Assembly: GCA_027531445.1 (NCBI GenBank)
Contig: JAPZRK010000071.1
Location: forward strand, 1 to 63,671
Origin: Leptospira sp.
GTDB lineage: Bacteria > Spirochaetota > Leptospiria > Leptospirales > Leptospiraceae
Length of the DNA: 63,671 nucleotides
Direction: 5' to 3'
A program made the translations under genes and the position numbers. The notes under the pieces are model-generated. The model saw only the letters and a program-made list of their open reading frames with translations, did not search any database and had not been told where the DNA came from. Below, one piece after another: positions 7,347 to 16,429 of this stretch (within the stretch, counting starts at the first letter, position 1; each line of letters starts with the position of its first letter).

Positions 7347-8614
7347 TGGATGCACACCCCAAGGGCCTAAGACCTCTCTTTCTTACGGAAATGTGGGAAA
7401 GGCTCAGCTTTTATGGAATGCGGGCTCTCCTCGTACTGTATCTTGTAAAAGAACTAAAGTTCTCAGATGAAAGTGCAGGGCAGGTGTATGGGCTTTACAC
7501 GAGCCTTGTTTACTTGACACCAATTCTCGGTGGATATATCGCAGATAGATATTTTGGCTATAAACGATCGATTTATTTAGGTTCAATACTTATGTTAAGT
7601 GGCCACTTATCTTTGGCAATTCCTGGCTTATCAACATTTTATCTGGGTCTTGCACTTTTAATTTTGGGAAACGGTTTTTTTAAACCCAATATGTCCACTC
7701 TCGTTGGAAGATTGTATGAAAATCAACCCAATTTACGTGACAGCGGTTATACGATATTTTATATGGGAATCAATTTGGGAGGACTAATTGGGCCGATCAT
7801 CTGTGGGAGTTTAGGCGAAAGGGTGAACTGGCATTACGGCTTTGGTGCAGCAGGCGTCGGAATGGCGATCGGACTTTTGGTTTTTTATATCGGAACTCGG
7901 TCGTTCCCAAATGAATTATGGGAATCATCTGCAGAAAGGAATCTTAGATTGCCGACTGATGAAGCCAATTCCAAAAAAAATGTGTTTTTGATCCTACTAC
8001 TCGCACTCTTTAGTATTATTTTTTGGATGGCGTTTGAACAAATGGGTTCGTCTATGAATTTGTTTGCTGACAGGTTTACCGATCGGACACTTGGAGATTG
8101 GAATGTTCCAGCCTCCATATTGCAATCGATCAATCCGTTTTTTATACTTCTTTTGAGTCCAATTATTTCTGTTCTTTGGCAAAAATTGGGAACAAAAAAT
8201 CCAGATCCAATATTAAAATTTGTCCTAAGCCTGATCATCCTAGGTTTTGGATTTTTAGTAATGGTTTATGCCTCATATCAGACGGTTTCCATAGGGCTCG
8301 TTAGTATATGGTTTTTGTTTGCTGCTTATTTTTTGAATACATTGAGTGAATTATTTCTATCACCAGTCGGTCTATCTTTTGTTAGTGGTCGAGCTCCTAT
8401 ACGATTTGCAGGATTGCTTATGGGTGTTTGGTTTCTGTCAAATGCATTAGGTCATTATTTCGCTGGTTTTCTTTCGGGTTACTTTAGTTCCTTTGAAAAC
8501 TTGGCTGACTTTTTCTGGTTTTTTGTTATGACATCATGGATTGGTGCGTTTGTTCTGTTTCTGATCTGGTTGAGATTAAGGAGCTGGTTTCGTTCCACTC
8601 AACCCATAGTTTGA
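7325..8614 (+). CDS. POT-family proton-coupled peptide transporter
   Basis: A 429-residue major-facilitator transporter of the proton-dependent oligopeptide (POT/PTR) family, which brings di- and tripeptides across the inner membrane. The N-terminal signature EMWERLSFYGMRALLVLYL matches the ExxERFxYY motif that links proton and peptide binding. The block GGYIADRYFGYKR follows, then about 12 hydrophobic segments. The length is slightly short for the family (usually 450-500) because the central loop is short. The start is uncertain: ATG at 7325 overlaps the previous gene, and ATGs at 7343 and 7346 overlap its stop as ATGATG. It ends convergently, overlapping ptsI by 16 bases. Confidence 0.92.
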   Translation: MEKSHEMMDAHPKGLRPLFLTEMWERLSFYGMRALLVLYLVKELKFSDESAGQVYGLYTSLVYLTPILGGYIADRYFGYKRSIYLGSILMLSGHLSLAIPGLSTFYLGLALLILGNGFFKPNMSTLVGRLYENQPNLRDSGYTIFYMGINLGGLIGPIICGSLGERVNWHYGFGAAGVGMAIGLLVFYIGTRSFPNELWESSAERNLRLPTDEANSKKNVFLILLLALFSIIFWMAFEQMGSSMNLFADRFTDRTLGDWNVPASILQSINPFFILLLSPIISVLWQKLGTKNPDPILKFVLSLIILGFGFLVMVYASYQTVSIGLVSIWFLFAAYFLNTLSELFLSPVGLSFVSGRAPIRFAGLLMGVWFLSNALGHYFAGFLSGYFSSFENLADFFWFFVMTSWIGAFVLFLIWLRLRSWFRSTQPIV

Positions 8615-10335
8615 TTGACCAAAATTTCTATTTCAGAAAATTTTTCAACGGCGGCAAGATCGATCACTTGGTCCGCTAATAGTTTTGATTTCCATACCGA
8701 TGATTCACGAATCTTATTTCTGACTGATTTCAAAAGTGGTAAAGCACAGGAGATATCTCTATACCCAAGCCCAAGCAAGACACTTGTAAAGGAAGGATCA
8801 CTCCCAATCTCGCCACAAATGGAAACAGTCTTTTTCTGTGATTTTGCAATCTCTGCGATGTTGCGAAGTAAAAGAAGGAAAACTACCTGCCAAGGATTAT
8901 ATAGATCATTCACCGTATGGTTATTTCGTTCCACTGCCAATAAATACTGAAGTAGATCATTTGTTCCCACACTGTAAAAATCGACATGATTGCCAATAAA
9001 TGGTAAGTTCAATGCACATGCAGGTGTCTCAACCATTATTCCTAATGGAATGGTCTTATTGATAATCGTTCCATCCTCAGCTAACTCATTAAGGCATTCC
9101 TTCCATAATACCTTTGTTTGTGTAACTTCCGCGAGCGTCGTAATCATAGGTAACATAACTTGCATTGTCCCAAATTCACTTGCACGAATGAGTGCACGAA
9201 TCTGTTCCTTGAAAAAATGTGGATGGCGAAGTAGGTAGCGTATACCTCTGTTACCCAAAAATGGATTTGCTTCTTCGTATCCATTTTCCATTTTGTCGGC
9301 TCCGATATCCCATACTCTAAATGTGACAGGTTTATCTTTCATTGTGAGAAGGATTTGTTTATAAACAGCAAACTGATCTTCTTCAGTAGGTTTGTGATCT
9401 TTGTATTGAATGAATAGAATTTCAGTCCGAACGAGACCTATCCCATCTGCTCCCTTCTCATTGGCACTCTGAACTTCTTCCAATGAATCAATGTTAACTT
9501 TGATACAAAAAGGTGTGCCGTCCTTTGTGAGTAAGCGATGACCTGATTCTTCAATTTCTGCTGGTTTAAATTCACACTGGATACCATAGAGTTTAATCTC
9601 ATCCAATTTGGGAGAGCGATTGATCAGTCCTTTGGTTGCATCCAAAAAGATAAAGTCGTCATCATCCACATACGATGTGATATTCTTTAGTCCAACAATT
9701 GTTGGTATCCCAAAGTTACGGGCAATGATTGCCATATGTCCCGTCTTACCGCCATAATCCGTAGCGATCCCTATGATTTTGGTTTTGTCCAAGGTGATCA
9801 TTTCGGAAGGAGTAATTTCTTTAGCGATCAGGATGATGTTTTCTGGGAGGTCTTCGTTGGGGTTTGTTTCTTGTTCGTCGGAGAAATTCTGATCTAGCCG
9901 CTTTCCAATATCTAACAGATGGTCTGCGCGGTCGCGGAAGTAAGGATCTTCTATTGATTGGAAGTCATCAAATAGAGAACTCACAGCGGTTTCGAGGGCT
10001 AAGTTTGCGCTTTCAAAGCTGAGTTGGATGCGTTCTACTACTTTTGCTCGGAAAATTGGATCATTCAAAAAAACAATTTGAGACTCGATGATCTCGGTCA
10101 GTTCTTTTTGGTTCGGATCATTCTTACAGGATTGAACAATTGCGGCTAAGTCTTTTTCGGTTTTGAGAAGACTCGATTTAAAAAGGTCTAATTCTTCCCT
10201 AATTTCATGCGGGTTGAGTCCAGTCCGCATTTCCCGCTTTTTTTTGGAAGGTTTCCAACGGTAAACCCTCCCGTAAACAATACCAGGATAGGCGGAAATT
10301 CCTTTAAATATGACCTTCTCTTCTATCACTGACAC
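8599..10335 (-). CDS. ptsI: Phosphoenolpyruvate-protein phosphotransferase (PTS enzyme I)
   Basis: A 578-residue enzyme I, full length for the family. It moves phosphate from phosphoenolpyruvate to HPr. Visible are the N-terminal KGISAYPGIVYGRVY, the phospho-histidine loop GGKTGHMAIIARNFGIPTIV (near residue 195-215), the PEP-binding core with LVRTEILF and FRVWDIGADK, and the active-site cysteine block ICGEIGSDPSF near residue 500. No HPr or sugar permease lies nearby; leptospires do not live on sugars, so a regulatory (nitrogen-type) relay is more likely than sugar uptake. The start is a GTG at 10335; a second in-frame GTG two codons on is equally possible, as the ribosome site is weak. Confidence 0.96.
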   Translation of the reverse strand: MSVIEEKVIFKGISAYPGIVYGRVYRWKPSKKKREMRTGLNPHEIREELDLFKSSLLKTEKDLAAIVQSCKNDPNQKELTEIIESQIVFLNDPIFRAKVVERIQLSFESANLALETAVSSLFDDFQSIEDPYFRDRADHLLDIGKRLDQNFSDEQETNPNEDLPENIILIAKEITPSEMITLDKTKIIGIATDYGGKTGHMAIIARNFGIPTIVGLKNITSYVDDDDFIFLDATKGLINRSPKLDEIKLYGIQCEFKPAEIEESGHRLLTKDGTPFCIKVNIDSLEEVQSANEKGADGIGLVRTEILFIQYKDHKPTEEDQFAVYKQILLTMKDKPVTFRVWDIGADKMENGYEEANPFLGNRGIRYLLRHPHFFKEQIRALIRASEFGTMQVMLPMITTLAEVTQTKVLWKECLNELAEDGTIINKTIPLGIMVETPACALNLPFIGNHVDFYSVGTNDLLQYLLAVERNNHTVNDLYNPWQVVFLLLLRNIAEIAKSQKKTVSICGEIGSDPSFTSVLLGLGYRDISCALPLLKSVRNKIRESSVWKSKLLADQVIDLAAVEKFSEIEILVNQTMG

Positions 10336-10387
10336 TACTCAGAGTGTTTTTGATAGGAATGCGTTTGAAAAGTAAAAAAAACTTGGA

Positions 10388-11293
10388 TTAGGAAGTGGCT
10401 TCTTTTTTTGCAAACATAGGGATCCGTTTACTCTTGTAGGATGTCAATTCGTCTCCCGTCACTTTGCTCATAATGCACTTTGCAAGCGAGATATCGAGTG
10501 CATGACCCGCTTTGGAGGCAATCAAATGACCAAAGAATGGTCTCCCCATCACCGCAAGGTCTCCCACCAAATCCAAAATTTTATGACGGACACACTCATT
10601 CTCATAACGAAGACTTTCGTTTAGATAGCCGTCGTCGGTGAGAACGACAGCGTTGTCGAGTGAACCACCGAGAGCAAGACCACGTGCTTGCAAGGCTTCC
10701 ACGTCCTTCAAAAAACCAAAGGTTCTAGCTGGGAGAATATCGTTCGTTAAAATGGATTCGTCTAGTTTTGTAGTGTATGACTGTCCTTTTAAAAGAGGGT
10801 GATTGAAATCGATGTTGTAGGTTACTTTGAGTTCATCAGAAGGGAGCATTACTAGGTATTTATCACCATCCACGACCCACATTGGGTGTGAAATCAGAAT
10901 TGGTTCAATGGTTTCTTTCAATTCTTGGATTCCAACGCTGCGTATGCCTTCGAGAAACGGACCTGCAGATCCATCCATAATTGGAACTTCGACCGAATCG
11001 ATCTCTAGGATACAATCTGTAATGCCTAGCGTATAAATTGCTGCGAGCATGTGTTCAATTGTTTGTATGCGATTGGAACCGCCATCGCCAATGGTTGTTG
11101 CATTGCTTGTATCAACGACATGGTCTAGGGAGATAGGGATACGAATTTTGCTACCTGCACGGTAGAGAAAAAATACCAATCCAGTGCCAGCTTCTGCTGG
11201 ATGGAGGCTAAGTGTGACGGTCTTGCCCGAATGGAGTCCAATTCCCTTTAGAGTGAGTGAATTCTTGATCGTCTTTCTATGTATTGCTTTCAT
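10388..11293 (-). CDS. lpxC: UDP-3-O-acyl-N-acetylglucosamine deacetylase
   Basis: A 301-residue LpxC, the zinc enzyme that commits UDP-acyl-GlcNAc to lipid A synthesis. It starts RKTIKNSLTLKGIGLHSGK, the family's N-terminal signature. The zinc site is visible as QTIEHMLAAIYTLGI (first His) and LDLVGDLAVMG with the later GHLIASKAGHALD (second metal and catalytic histidines). The length is normal. It lies downstream of the Mla operon on the same strand with a 234-base gap, so it may have its own promoter. Its presence shows an LPS-bearing outer membrane, as in Leptospira and unlike Borrelia or Treponema. Confidence 0.96.
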   Translation of the reverse strand: MKAIHRKTIKNSLTLKGIGLHSGKTVTLSLHPAEAGTGLVFFLYRAGSKIRIPISLDHVVDTSNATTIGDGGSNRIQTIEHMLAAIYTLGITDCILEIDSVEVPIMDGSAGPFLEGIRSVGIQELKETIEPILISHPMWVVDGDKYLVMLPSDELKVTYNIDFNHPLLKGQSYTTKLDESILTNDILPARTFGFLKDVEALQARGLALGGSLDNAVVLTDDGYLNESLRYENECVRHKILDLVGDLAVMGRPFFGHLIASKAGHALDISLAKCIMSKVTGDELTSYKSKRIPMFAKKEATS

Positions 11294-11422
11294 AATCTTT
11301 TCTCATATAGAAGCGACGCCGCTTCTGATACAAATAGTGCAAGCTTCATGCCAATATTGAAAAAAAGTGAGATATTTAAGAATTTTGGTAATTTTGTTAC
11401 CAACTGGGTTAAATCGCGCCGG

Positions 11423-11443
11423 GAGGTCTCTTGGAGGGACCTC
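11423..11443. repeat. Hairpin in the lpxC upstream region
   Basis: GAGGTCTC and GGGACCTC pair (one G-U) around a 5-base loop within the 234-base gap between mlaD and lpxC. No T-run follows on the minus strand, so it is not a standard terminator; it may be a leader structure of lpxC. I see no gene in the gap; a 78-codon frame there looks spurious. Confidence 0.35.
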
Positions 11444-11527
11444 GGAGGGTGGGGTAAAGAGACAAAATGGTGGGAAATTTTGAAAAAGTGTATCATTTTT
11501 ACAACAGTGTCTCTTCGATGCAACAAC

Positions 11528-12301
11528 CTAAAATGCGGAAAGTGCAGATCGGATAAAACTCGTAACAGGTGCTTGTTCCCGAGTATCTTCTAAACCTTCT
11601 CTGATTTCCTTTAGAACCACTTGAGCATCTCCCAATGTGGTATTTACTGAGGAATGGACATCACTTTCGTTGATCAACTTACCTAATGTACCTTTGCCAT
11701 TATTAATTTTGCCAGTAATGTCTGCCACGTTCTGTATGGCTTTGCGAATGTCGGCTCTGTTTTCGGCAATCAATTCGGATAAAGAAACCAACGGATCCTG
11801 AGTTACCTTTCCTTGGATGGGAATCATTTTGCCACCCCGTGGTGAAAGAATGATGGGAACATGGACATCACCTTCCATTTGGAATTGTTTCGTAGAAGGA
11901 TCAATAGGGAACTTTGAGCCAGGATCTAGGGAAACTACCCTTCCCGAAAGTAAACTTTCATTTTTGATCACAATCTGATAGTTGTCGTAAAGATTGACCG
12001 GGCCTTTTAACAGGAGGATGAGTTCGACCTTGGTTCCAATTCCTGGAGTCCCATCAGGAAGGATTTCTCCAGACTCGTTGATCTGAACCAGCTTAATTTT
12101 GGAGACATAGCCGTAAGGGACACCGTGAATGGTGACCTTTCCTCCGACTTTGATGCCCTCCGCATCGGGAAAATAGACGCTTAATTTGAAACCTTCTTTT
12201 TGAAATGGACCACCTTCAGTAACAATTGTGAAGTATCCAACCGCCAAAATAGCGAAAAGAAATAAGATTCCAACGATGAAAGTTCGACCAAAGGATAACA
12301 T
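11528..12301 (-). CDS. mlaD: MCE-domain lipid-transport protein (MlaD-like)
   Basis: A 257-residue protein with one N-terminal membrane helix (FIVGILFLFAILAVGYF) and a periplasmic MCE domain (about residues 38-140) that begins FKLSVYFPDAEGIKVGGKVTIHGVPYGYV, shown here only to its core. MCE domains form hexameric rings that carry phospholipids between membranes. The MCE fold holds an insert near residue 75 (ESGEILPDGTPGIGT), and the C-terminal third is helical. AGGAAAG precedes the ATG. It is the last gene of an operon with mlaF and mlaE. No mlaC or mlaB homologue is in the cluster, so lipid hand-over must use other partners. Confidence 0.9.
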   Translation of the reverse strand: MLSFGRTFIVGILFLFAILAVGYFTIVTEGGPFQKEGFKLSVYFPDAEGIKVGGKVTIHGVPYGYVSKIKLVQINESGEILPDGTPGIGTKVELILLLKGPVNLYDNYQIVIKNESLLSGRVVSLDPGSKFPIDPSTKQFQMEGDVHVPIILSPRGGKMIPIQGKVTQDPLVSLSELIAENRADIRKAIQNVADITGKINNGKGTLGKLINESDVHSSVNTTLGDAQVVLKEIREGLEDTREQAPVTSFIRSALSAF

Positions 12302-12335
12302 CTTTCCTGTATATCGGCTTAAAAGAAGTCGGAAG

Positions 12336-13124
12336 TCAATGTGATTTTGTTAGTTTTAATTCCGAATGATCCAATATCATTGGACCTTCGGTGTGACCAT
12401 GAATGAACTGTTGGATGATTGGATCAGGTGAATTTTGGATTTCGGTCGGAGTTCCACAAAAAAGGACTTGTCCTTCATATAAAAAACTAATTCGATCTGC
12501 AATGCGATAGGCGGAACTCATATCATGTGTGACGACAATGCTCGTCAAACCCAGTTCTTTTTGCATACGAATCACGAGGTCGTTGATGACATTGGACATT
12601 ACAGGATCCAAACCCGATGTAGGCTCATCATACATGACGATCTCTGGTTGGGATGTAAGTGCTCTAGCAAGTCCGACCCGTTTTTTCATACCACCAGAAA
12701 TGTTACTCGGCATTGTATCTTTTGCAAGAATCAGATCCAGCCATTTTAGCTTTTCCATGACGATGCGATCTAATTCCGCACCTGTCGCAATTTTATGTTC
12801 ACGAAGTGGCAAGGCTACGTTTTCATAGACGGTCAACCAATTGATGAGTGCACCAGATTGGAATAAAACTCCTAACTTTGATCTAAGTTTCTCTTTTTGT
12901 TTGTCGTTTGCAAATGAAATGGATTCACCTAATATAAAACAATCACCTGAATCAGGATCTAATAATCCTGTAATATGTTTTAGGCTAACAGATTTTCCCG
13001 TTCCAGATGGACCGAGAATCACCATCGTTTCTCCTTTTTTTACTTTAAGATTCATTCCTCTGAGAATTTTACGATCTCCAAAAGCCTTATGCACATTTTT
13101 CATTTCAATCACAATGTTGTCCAT
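12336..13124 (-). CDS. mlaF: ABC transporter ATP-binding protein (MlaF-like)
   Basis: A 262-residue ABC ATPase that powers the MCE lipid transporter. Walker A is GPSGTGKS (about 38-45), the signature is SGGMKKR (about 143), Walker B is EIVMYDEPTSGLDP, and the H-loop is VTHDMSSA. The C-terminus is short, as in MlaF. GAGG stands before the ATG. The gene starts 6 bases after the mlaE stop and is followed by mlaD after 34 bases. The order permease, ATPase, MCE protein is the standard Mla order. Confidence 0.93.
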   Translation of the reverse strand: MDNIVIEMKNVHKAFGDRKILRGMNLKVKKGETMVILGPSGTGKSVSLKHITGLLDPDSGDCFILGESISFANDKQKEKLRSKLGVLFQSGALINWLTVYENVALPLREHKIATGAELDRIVMEKLKWLDLILAKDTMPSNISGGMKKRVGLARALTSQPEIVMYDEPTSGLDPVMSNVINDLVIRMQKELGLTSIVVTHDMSSAYRIADRISFLYEGQVLFCGTPTEIQNSPDPIIQQFIHGHTEGPMILDHSELKLTKSH

Positions 13125-13130
13125 ATTGCC

Positions 13131-13907
13131 TCACTTGTAAAAAACTGCTGTGATCACATAACCAGAAAAGATCACCATCAAAAAAGAAGTCACTACTGCT
13201 TTCCTCGTGGTTTGACCAACACCAATCGCGCCACCTGATGTCCGTAAGCCTTGACTACAAGATACAGTAGAGATGATCAGCCCGAATACATATCCTTTAA
13301 GGATTCCAACATACAAATCCTTTAATCCGGGAATAGAGGATATGCGATAAAAAACATCTTGAAAGTAAGATATCATATCGATACCCAACTGGAAGTGTCC
13401 AATCACCGCACCGCCTAAGATACCCAATGTAGAAGAATAGATACAAAGCACTGGAACCATCACGGAAAAGCCGAAGATTCTAGGCATTACAAGATAACGA
13501 ACGGGGTCAATGGACATCACTTCCAATGCATCGATTTCTTCTGATACCTTCATCGTTCCAATTTCAGCCGCCATAGCTGAACCAACTGAGGCAGCAAGAA
13601 TGAGCGAAGTCATAAAAGGACTCATTTCACGCGTTAGGGTAATTGTAAGTAAAAGTCCAATTTGACCCTCTGCTCCAAAATCACGAAGTCCGAGCCCTGT
13701 ATTTAATCCCATGATCATTCCCGTAAAAATAGAAACGACACTCACAACAAAAAGCGAGCCGACTCCGGCAATAAACATTTGTTCCAAAATTTCTTTGCGT
13801 TTAAAGAAAACATGGTGAGATTTTCCAAAAGTCCTGATTAATAATAAGACAGTAAAACCAACCGCATCTAAGGTTGGTACGATGTTTTTTTTAAAGAATG
13901 AGATCAT
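13131..13907 (-). CDS. mlaE: MlaE-family permease
   Basis: A 258-residue inner-membrane permease of the MlaE family, which forms the lipid-binding dimer of the complex. It has several hydrophobic helices and the family blocks GMIMGLNTGLGLRDFGAEG, AAEIGTMKVSEEIDALEVM (the conserved cytoplasmic EQ-loop equivalent) and VMPRIFGFSVMVPVL. The length is typical. Its ATG overlaps the stop of the preceding aromatic-repeat gene by four bases (ATGA), so translation of the two is probably coupled. Confidence 0.93.
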   Translation of the reverse strand: MISFFKKNIVPTLDAVGFTVLLLIRTFGKSHHVFFKRKEILEQMFIAGVGSLFVVSVVSIFTGMIMGLNTGLGLRDFGAEGQIGLLLTITLTREMSPFMTSLILAASVGSAMAAEIGTMKVSEEIDALEVMSIDPVRYLVMPRIFGFSVMVPVLCIYSSTLGILGGAVIGHFQLGIDMISYFQDVFYRISSIPGLKDLYVGILKGYVFGLIISTVSCSQGLRTSGGAIGVGQTTRKAVVTSFLMVIFSGYVITAVFYK

Positions 13908-15331
13908 ATTTCAAGTAACCAAAAGAGCTTATATTTTGTACTATCACTTCTTGTATCCAATCCAACAAAACCGTATAAAAAATCATATTTAAATCCAGAT
14001 TCATTTTTACTGTATTCAACTAGCAATGGTATATGAATATTGATCTCTTTGTCAGACCATCTCTGACTGTAAAGTCGTGTGATAAGATGTAATCGTTTTT
14101 CACCATTGACAAGTTTTTTATATTCAATGATAGAAAAAATAGGTTCCCACAAATCTTCCATATTTTCGAAGCGTACGGGGATCAATGAAATGGTATTCCA
14201 AGTCAAATTGCCTTCACTATCTTTATGATATCGTATGATCGGCCAAAGTTTCCAGTATAAATCTGTCCTTCCTGTTCCCACAAATTCCTGTTTCATAATG
14301 GAAAAAAATGGCAAAAGAAAAGTTGAGTCGGCTTTTAGGTGATTTGTATTTTGAGATAGCCGGATATAAAAAGGAGTTATAAACCTTGCTTGTTTGTTTG
14401 CAAAATACGAATAACCATAAAACGGAAAGAATACGAGTTTTTCTGCGTCATTTTTGACTGAAGTTGTGTATTGAAAAAAAACAAATAAGGCAGAGTAATT
14501 TGTATGGCCTGTTTTTTTGTCAAATCCATATGAAAAAAGAGAATTAAGGATCGGAAACCAAAGTATTGCCCGACTCTTCATACTACCAGAATCTGTATAT
14601 TTGTATTGATAAAATGGAAAAAACATCGCATAACTAACGGGTTCTTTTTTATCCATTTTATCTTGGCCCCATTGGAAAAATGGCCAAAGAATTGAATAAC
14701 GCTTATATTTTCCAATATGCTCTTTATGCGAATAGAATGGAAAAATCCTTAGTTCATCTCGTGTTTCGGATTTCCCTCTTAAAGTGAGTGGCCACAAAAT
14801 TGATTTTGCTTCATACGTTTTGTATTCCCACTCTGAGTATAAAGGAAATAGCAATAGTGGAAATACATAATATTTAATTTTTTGATATGATAGCTTATTC
14901 TTCATTGTTCCGAAGAATGGATAGATGCTTACATAATTTTCCTTAGGAGTGTCTCCTTTACCCCAAAAAAATATTGGGGAAAAGAAAATGTCCTCTTCCT
15001 CATCACCTTCTTCGTGTTTGAATCCAGTTCCTGTAAAAAAGAAGAGTGATGTCCATGTATACCAGTGGTCTGTCTCCTCTCTATAAAAGATTGGAGGTAG
15101 AATGGTTTTGGATTTAAAGTTAGTAGTTTTATCAAAAAAATTGCCGTAGAAGGGGCGAATGTAAAAACTAGACTGATTTGCCCGCTTCTCAGCTTCGTAC
15201 AAAAACCAAAATTGGTAGTAGTCTGATGGAATGTCTTCTGTAAAGGTATTCGGTAATTTTGCTTCCAATGAGAATGCAAAAATTAAAAAACAAAACCCTA
15301 CAAAACATCGTTTTTTTAAAACATTTGACAC
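13904..15331 (-). CDS. Exported aromatic-repeat protein, first gene of the mla operon
   Basis: I do not recognise a named family. The 475-residue product starts at GTG with a signal peptide (VGFCFLIFAFSLEA, cut near residue 24). The mature part is a run of roughly 25-35-residue units, each centred on an aromatic-proline core: IRPFYGNFF, ILPPIFY, FFSPIFFW, IYPFFG, ILWPLTL, IFPFYSHK, ILWPFFQW, FFPFYQYK, LWFPIL, FFPFYGYS, ITPFYIRL, LLPFFSIM, LWPIIRY. Charged or polar turns separate them. Alternating aromatic and polar residues suggest beta-strands, possibly a barrel in the outer membrane. Its stop overlaps the mlaE start by four bases, so a part in MCE lipid traffic is inferred, not shown. Confidence 0.75.
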   Translation of the reverse strand: MSNVLKKRCFVGFCFLIFAFSLEAKLPNTFTEDIPSDYYQFWFLYEAEKRANQSSFYIRPFYGNFFDKTTNFKSKTILPPIFYREETDHWYTWTSLFFFTGTGFKHEEGDEEEDIFFSPIFFWGKGDTPKENYVSIYPFFGTMKNKLSYQKIKYYVFPLLLFPLYSEWEYKTYEAKSILWPLTLRGKSETRDELRIFPFYSHKEHIGKYKRYSILWPFFQWGQDKMDKKEPVSYAMFFPFYQYKYTDSGSMKSRAILWFPILNSLFSYGFDKKTGHTNYSALFVFFQYTTSVKNDAEKLVFFPFYGYSYFANKQARFITPFYIRLSQNTNHLKADSTFLLPFFSIMKQEFVGTGRTDLYWKLWPIIRYHKDSEGNLTWNTISLIPVRFENMEDLWEPIFSIIEYKKLVNGEKRLHLITRLYSQRWSDKEINIHIPLLVEYSKNESGFKYDFLYGFVGLDTRSDSTKYKLFWLLEI

Positions 15332-15355
15332 TTGGTTGCAGTATAGACTGTTTGA

Positions 15356-16429
15356 ATGGAGGAATCAAGTGATTTCATGAATGTAAAAAAGATTGGTCTC
15401 ATTTTTGGTGGAGTTTCTACCGAACATATCATTTCGATACGCTCTTCTTATTTTATTTACAATACCATCGACAGGGCAAGATTTCAAGTGCTTCCCATTT
15501 ATATCAAGCAAAATGGACAATGGTTGATTCCGAACCAAGTTGAGGCGATTTTTCCAAACCCAATCGAAAAAACCGAATTAGAATTTCTATCTGAATTTAT
15601 ATCACAAAATTCGATTCTAGACGGTAGCGATAAGCATCTGTTACAGTTGTTGGAGTTGAAAGCCATTTTTATTGGTTTACACGGAGGACAGGGGGAGGAT
15701 GGCTCAGTCCAAGGATTTTTAGAAGTTCAGGGCATACCGTATACCGGTTCAGGAGTTATGGCCTCCGCTTTAGCCATGGACAAACTGCGTTCCAATCAAT
15801 TATTTCAATCTGTTGGAATTCCTGTTGCTCCTTTTTTAGAGCTAAAAAAAGGAGAAAACGATGTCAAACGTTCAGTTTCAGAATTGCCCATTCCATTCCC
15901 AGTCTTCATTAAGCCAACATTAGGTGGATCGAGTGTAAATACCGGACCTGCAAAAACACCTGAAGAGGCGATAACGTTAATTGAAAAGATTTTTGTTACT
16001 GAGGACCGAGTCTTTGTCCAAGAACTTGTAAAAGGAACGGAAGTTTCGATTGGAGTTTTGGAAAAAAAGGTAAATGGACGATGGGAGTCCTTTCCACTTG
16101 TCGCCACGGAAATTCGTCCCAAATCTGATTTTTTTGACTTCACCGCCAAATACACGAAAGGAGGGAGCGAAGAGATAACTCCCGCCGAAGTTTCTCAAGA
16201 AATCATGGAAAAATTAAAGCGATATACGCTTCTCTGTCATAAGACACTTGGCTGTGCTGGATACTCACGTACAGATTTTATTATACGAAATGAGATTCCG
16301 TTTGTTTTGGAAACTAACACATTGCCTGGAATGACAGGTACTAGTTTGATACCACAACAGGCAAATGCTTTGGGAATTGATATGAAAGACGTGTTTAGTT
16401 GGCTTTTGGATTTGGCGCTTTCTCTTTAG
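15356..16429 (+). CDS. ddl: D-alanine--D-alanine ligase
   Basis: A 357-residue ATP-grasp ligase making the D-Ala-D-Ala end of the peptidoglycan stem. The N-terminal block KKIGLIFGGVSTEHIISIRS matches 'vlfGG.S.EhevSl.S'; Ile replaces the usual Glu-Val. The ATP-grasp body has GLHGGQGEDGSVQGF, FIKPTLGGSSVN and LETNTLPGMTGTSLIPQQA. The AKY triplet (about residue 264) is the form linked to D-Ala rather than D-lactate acceptors. The start is unsure: ATG at 15356 lies on top of a GGAGGA sequence, so the ATG at 15377 (MNVKKIG) may be used, though the spacing is a long 13 bases. It overlaps the next, convergent gene by 35 bases. Confidence 0.95.
   Translation: MEESSDFMNVKKIGLIFGGVSTEHIISIRSSYFIYNTIDRARFQVLPIYIKQNGQWLIPNQVEAIFPNPIEKTELEFLSEFISQNSILDGSDKHLLQLLELKAIFIGLHGGQGEDGSVQGFLEVQGIPYTGSGVMASALAMDKLRSNQLFQSVGIPVAPFLELKKGENDVKRSVSELPIPFPVFIKPTLGGSSVNTGPAKTPEEAITLIEKIFVTEDRVFVQELVKGTEVSIGVLEKKVNGRWESFPLVATEIRPKSDFFDFTAKYTKGGSEEITPAEVSQEIMEKLKRYTLLCHKTLGCAGYSRTDFIIRNEIPFVLETNTLPGMTGTSLIPQQANALGIDMKDVFSWLLDLALSL

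Noticed and set aside
11290..11526. A 78-codon minus-strand frame between mlaD and lpxC, with an ATGA overlap at lpxC.
   Set aside because: It opens at TTG with no ribosome site, the product has no signal, domain or plausible composition, and it spans a likely leader hairpin. Chance overlap is more likely.
15325..15330. TTGACA as a -35 box for ddl.
   Set aside because: No -10 box stands at 16-18 bases; the nearest TATA-like sequence is only 11 bases away.
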